From positions 1-9,195 of the forward strand of contig JAYVQC010000072.1 of assembly GCA_043757045.1 (NCBI GenBank): DNA of 9,195 nt. Reading direction: 5' to 3'. The notes under the pieces were generated by a model, which saw nothing but the letters and a program-made list of their open reading frames with translations, ran no database searches and had not been told where the DNA came from. Both the position numbers and the translations under genes were made by a program. Of the stretch, positions 6,747 to 9,195 are shown in pieces. How positions within the stretch are numbered: position 1 is the stretch's first letter; each line of letters starts with the position of its first letter. Source of the DNA: JANNGC01 sp043757045. Its GTDB lineage: Bacteria > Verrucomicrobiota > Verrucomicrobiia > Limisphaerales > SIBH01.

Positions 6747-6910
6747 AAACACCAAGCTCCAAACTCCAAGCTCCAGAGAAGCTCCAAGTTCCAAGCTCCA
6801 AGGAATGGCGTGTCTTTCGCGGCGGGCCTGACGGACAAGCGGAGGCGACTTGGTGTTTGATGTTTGGTGCTTGGTGTTTGTCTGGAGCTTGGCTTTTGGA
6901 GCTTGGAACT
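6747..6910. repeat. Palindromic array of 7-base CCAAGCT-like units between pstC and pstA
   Basis: The left arm (about 6750-6803) is a tandem array on the + strand with units CCAAGCT, CCAAACT, CCAAGCT, then CCAAGTT, CCAAGCT. The right arm (about 6849-6910) carries the same heptads on the minus strand and then a CACCAAG/CACCAAA variant. The best-paired arms are 6752-6777 and 6881-6906, matching at 24 of 26 positions. A non-heptad core lies at 6804-6848. The element starts right after the pstC stop and ends ten bases before the pstA ATG, so it fills the 174-base gap. On the transcript it would form a very long hairpin. Its composition is unlike coding sequence. It resembles dispersed minisatellite-like repeats I associate with Verrucomicrobiota genomes; that is memory, not a search result. 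Confidence 0.85.
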
Positions 6911-6920
6911 TAATCCCAAA

Positions 6921-7817
6921 ATGTTCACTGAAACCGCATTCATCCGCAAAAAGCGCCGCAACGAGCTGATCGCGAAAGGCTTTTTCGGCTTCATGGCCGC
7001 GGCCATGGTCATCCCGCTGTTCCTCATCGTCGGCTACATCGTCGTGCAGGGCTGGCCCGCCATCTCGTGGGAGTTTCTCACTGAGAACCCGCGCAGCGGC
7101 GGCGCGAAAGGCGGCATCTGGGCCGCCATCGTCGGCACCTTCTACATCGTGTTCTTCTCGCTCGTCATCTCCGCGCCGATTGGCGTGCTGGCGGCCGTCT
7201 ATCTGAACGAATACGCGACCGAGAGCTGGTTCACGCGCATTGTGAACCTCGCCGTCGTCAACCTCGCGGGCGTGCCGTCCATCGTTCACGGGCTGTTCGG
7301 CGTCGGCGCATTCGTCTATTTCGCCAACTTCAACAACGGGAAAAAATCCATCATCGCCGCCGCGCTCACGCTGGCCGTGATGACCCTGCCCGTGATCATC
7401 GCCTCGACCAAGGAGGCGCTCTCCGCCGTGCCACGACAATTTCGTGAAGCCTGCTGGAACGTCGGGGCCACGCGCTGGCAGACCATCTGGAAGATTGTGC
7501 TGCCGAATTCCATCAGCGGCATTCTCACCGGCGTCATCTTGCAAGTCAGCCGCACCGCCGGCGAGACCGCGCCCGTGATGCTCACCGGCGTCGCAACCTA
7601 CAAGCTGCTCGATAGCACCGGGATCTTTCTCTATCACCCGATCAAGGACCAGTGCATGGCGCTCTCGATGCACCTTTATTACATCGCCACGCAGGCGAAC
7701 AACGTGCCGAAGGCCACGCCCTACGCCATCGCCACGGTGCTCATCGGCGTGGTGCTGATCGTGAACGCGGCGGCCATTGCCTTCCGCGTGTATCTGCGCT
7801 CGCGCAAAAAGTGGTAA
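6921..7817 (+). CDS. pstA: Phosphate ABC transporter permease PstA
   Basis: A 298-residue membrane permease, the partner of PstC in the phosphate channel. The first helix is at about 21-43 after a basic N terminus (RKKRRNELIAKG). Core helices follow around 67-97 (GGIWAAIVGTFYIVFFSLVI), 107-137, 143-161, 197-223 and 267-291. The EAA loop is at about 175-195 (REACWNVGATRWQTIWKIVLP), and the family motif SRTAGETAPVM is at 210-220. The length is normal for PstA. The ATG at 6921 is chosen; an upstream in-frame TTG at 6864 would add 19 residues translated from the repeat array, which is not plausible. It is separated from pstC by the palindromic array and from pstB1 by 4 bases. The C terminus is basic (RSRKKW). 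Confidence 0.94.
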   Translation: MFTETAFIRKKRRNELIAKGFFGFMAAAMVIPLFLIVGYIVVQGWPAISWEFLTENPRSGGAKGGIWAAIVGTFYIVFFSLVISAPIGVLAAVYLNEYATESWFTRIVNLAVVNLAGVPSIVHGLFGVGAFVYFANFNNGKKSIIAAALTLAVMTLPVIIASTKEALSAVPRQFREACWNVGATRWQTIWKIVLPNSISGILTGVILQVSRTAGETAPVMLTGVATYKLLDSTGIFLYHPIKDQCMALSMHLYYIATQANNVPKATPYAIATVLIGVVLIVNAAAIAFRVYLRSRKKW

Positions 7818-7821
7818 CGAC

Positions 7822-8592
7822 ATGAGCAGCAACCACGGACAAAAGAAGATCGAAGTCGAAAACCTCCGCACGTTTTACGCGGGCAAGGAGGTTCACCACG
7901 GCATCTCGTTCCACATCGAGCCGAACGAAATTTTCGCCATCATCGGCCCGGCGCAATCGGGCAAGACCACGCTGCTGCGCGCCATCAACCGCACGCTGGA
8001 ATTCACGCCCGGCAGCAAGATGACCGGCACGATCAAGGTGGACGGGGAGGACGTGAAGAAGACGCGCGACGTGTATGGCTTGCGCCGCAAGATTGGCATG
8101 GTCGCGCCGCTGCCCGTGGGATTGCCGCTGACGATTTACGAGAACGTGGCTTTCGCTCCTCGCTCGTCCGGCGTCAACGACAAGAAGTTCCTCGATGCCC
8201 ATGTCGAGAAGTGCCTCCGCCAGTCCGCGCTCTGGGACGAGGTGAAGGACCGTCTCGATTCGCTCGGCACGAAATTGAGCGGCGGCCAGCAGCAGCGCCT
8301 CACCATTGCGCGTGCGCTTTCGCATCAGCCGGAGATTCTTTGCCTCGATGAATTCTCCATCGCCATCGATCCCGTGACCACGATGCGCATCGAGGACGTG
8401 CTCAAGGAGTTGAAGAAGGAGATGACCATCATCCTCGTGACCAATCTCGTGCAGCAGGCGCGGCGCCTCGCGGCGCGCACGATGTTCCTCTGGAACGGCG
8501 ACATCATCGAGCTGGACACCAACGAAGTGATGTTCTCGGAGAACACGAAAGACCAGCGGACCCGCGACTACGTGAACGGAATTTTTGGATGA
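7822..8592 (+). CDS. PstB-like ATPase 1: intact signature, degenerate Q-loop and H-loop
   Basis: A 256-residue ABC ATPase of the PstB family. Motifs in order: aromatic A-loop residue Y19, Walker A GPAQSGKTT (42-50; PstB usually GPSGCGKST), a Q-loop region MVAPLPVGLPLTIYENV (93-109), an intact LSGGQQQR signature (152-159), Walker B ILCLDE (172-177) followed by Phe where PstB has Pro, a D-loop reading IAID where PstB has SALD, and an H-loop region ILVTNLVQQARR (204-215). Against the usual MVFQKPNP and VTHNMQQA, the Q-loop glutamine is P96 (codon 8107-8109) and the switch histidine is N208 (8443-8445). The lysine K48, D176 and E177 are kept. It probably binds ATP but is not expected to hydrolyse it normally at its own Walker site, while its signature could complete the site of a partner. 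The ATG at 7822 follows the pstA stop by 4 bases; the stop overlaps the next start (ATGA). The symbol is left blank because a PstB homodimer role is doubtful. Confidence 0.93.
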   Translation: MSSNHGQKKIEVENLRTFYAGKEVHHGISFHIEPNEIFAIIGPAQSGKTTLLRAINRTLEFTPGSKMTGTIKVDGEDVKKTRDVYGLRRKIGMVAPLPVGLPLTIYENVAFAPRSSGVNDKKFLDAHVEKCLRQSALWDEVKDRLDSLGTKLSGGQQQRLTIARALSHQPEILCLDEFSIAIDPVTTMRIEDVLKELKKEMTIILVTNLVQQARRLAARTMFLWNGDIIELDTNEVMFSENTKDQRTRDYVNGIFG

Positions 8593-9195
8593 CAACCGCG
8601 ACTCCCCATTCGCCCGCGACCACCGAACTCGCCATCACCACGCGCGACCTGAAACTTTGGTACGCCAAGTTCCAGGCGCTGCTCGGCATCACCACCAACA
8701 TCAAGAAGGGCCAGATCACTTCGCTCATCGGACCGAGCGGCTGCGGCAAGACCACCCTGCTCCGCTGCTTCAATCGCGTGAACGAGCGCTACGGCTACGT
8801 GACCACGACCGGCGAGATCAAACTGCACGGCAAGAACATCTACGACCGCGATGTCTCGCTCATTGAGTTGCGCAAGAGCGTGGGCATGGTCTTTCAGCGC
8901 CCGAATCCGCTGCCCATTACCGTCTATGAAAACGTCGTGTTCGGAATGCGGATTCACGACGACCAGGGTCTGAAGAAATCCGATTACGACAACGCGGTGG
9001 AAAAAGCCCTCACCGAAGTCGGCCTCTGGAACGACCTCAAAGATCGGCTCGACGCCAAAGCCATCGGCCCCCAGCTCGAACAACAGCAAAAGCTCTGCAT
9101 CGCCCGCCTCCTGCCGCTCAAGCCCGACATCATCCTCATGGACGAGCCGTGCAGCGCCCTCGACGTGAACGGCACCAAAGCCATCGAAGAACTCA
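8589..9195 (+). CDS. pstB: PstB-like ATPase 2: intact Walker A, Q-loop and Walker B, degenerate signature (3' end outside window)
   Basis: The first 202 residues of a second PstB-family ATPase; the frame runs off the window end. Walker A is canonical, GPSGCGKTT (48-56). The Q-loop is canonical, MVFQRPNPLPITVYENV with Q103. Walker B and D-loop are canonical, IILMDEPCSALD (181-192). The signature is not: where PstB has LSGGQQQRLCIARAL, this protein has PQLEQQQKLCIARLL (161-175), with PQLEQ encoded at 9069-9083. The flanking residues (DRLDAKAIG before, QQKLCIAR after) align without a gap, so this is substitution, not a frameshift. By its kept motifs this is the likely ATP-hydrolysing subunit, provided a partner supplies LSGGQ. 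It overlaps pstB1 by four bases (ATGA), which favours coupled translation and equal amounts. The H-loop lies beyond the window. Confidence 0.92.
   Translation, partial: MTTATPHSPATTELAITTRDLKLWYAKFQALLGITTNIKKGQITSLIGPSGCGKTTLLRCFNRVNERYGYVTTTGEIKLHGKNIYDRDVSLIELRKSVGMVFQRPNPLPITVYENVVFGMRIHDDQGLKKSDYDNAVEKALTEVGLWNDLKDRLDAKAIGPQLEQQQKLCIARLLPLKPDIILMDEPCSALDVNGTKAIEEL

Noticed and set aside
6747..6910. CRISPR array or insertion-sequence ends
   Set aside because: Units are 7 bases with no unique spacers, no transposase is present, and no target duplication is seen; a palindromic minisatellite fits better.
6864..6920. N-terminal extension of PstA from a TTG at 6864
   Set aside because: The extra 19 residues are a translation of the repeat array; the ATG at 6921 gives the normal PstA N terminus.
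6630..7871. 413-residue open frame on the minus strand
   Set aside because: It spans the end of pstC, the repeat array and all of pstA in antisense. Its product is H/D/E/R-rich and the repeat is translated into a QT/SLEL-type periodic stretch; not a gene.
9060..9090. Frameshift or assembly error as explanation of the missing signature in PstB2
   Set aside because: Consensus residues before and after align in the same frame with the same spacing, so an indel is not needed; base substitution errors cannot be fully excluded without reads.

Overview
The window is GC-rich bacterial DNA with closely packed genes. Three observations point to Verrucomicrobiota, perhaps the Limisphaerales/Pedosphaerales side: a prepilin-like protein with an H-Xn-DG motif at the left edge, a long cyanobacterial/plant-type IspH, and gaps filled by inverted arrays of CCAAGCT-like and GAACGCAnn-like units. 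This placement is an inference; Planctomycetota cannot be excluded. No start codon has a good Shine-Dalgarno sequence.

Left third (1-2996). The C-terminal part of an H-Xn-DG prepilin-type protein on the + strand (1-534) runs tail to tail, with an 8-base gap, into two minus-strand genes. These are ispH (1770-2996, last step of the MEP isoprenoid pathway) followed by dgt (543-1661, an HD-domain dNTP triphosphohydrolase). The 108-base gap between ispH and dgt is almost entirely an imperfect inverted repeat (arms 1670-1701 and 1733-1764). A 369-base non-coding region (2997-3365) separates ispH from the divergent + strand operon.

Right two thirds (3366-9195, cut by the window end). This is a phosphate uptake operon in the order phoU-pstS-pstC-pstA-pstB1-pstB2. 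PhoU is fused to a low-molecular-weight phosphatase/ArsC-like domain whose nucleophilic cysteine is aspartate. PstS is a lipoprotein. PstC carries roughly 110 extra residues after its first membrane helix. A strong hairpin lies between pstS and pstC, and a palindromic array of 7-base units lies between pstC and pstA. Two different PstB-like ATPases follow, overlapping by ATGA.

The most striking result is that the two ATPases have complementary defects. PstB1 keeps the LSGGQ signature but has lost the Q-loop glutamine and the H-loop histidine. PstB2 keeps Walker A, the Q-loop and Walker B but has lost the signature motif (PQLEQ instead of LSGGQ). Together they are predicted to form an asymmetric heterodimer with one canonical and one degenerate ATP site, as in TAP or CFTR, instead of the usual PstB homodimer. 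With the pseudo-phosphatase domain on PhoU, this suggests an unusually built phosphate sensing and transport system.
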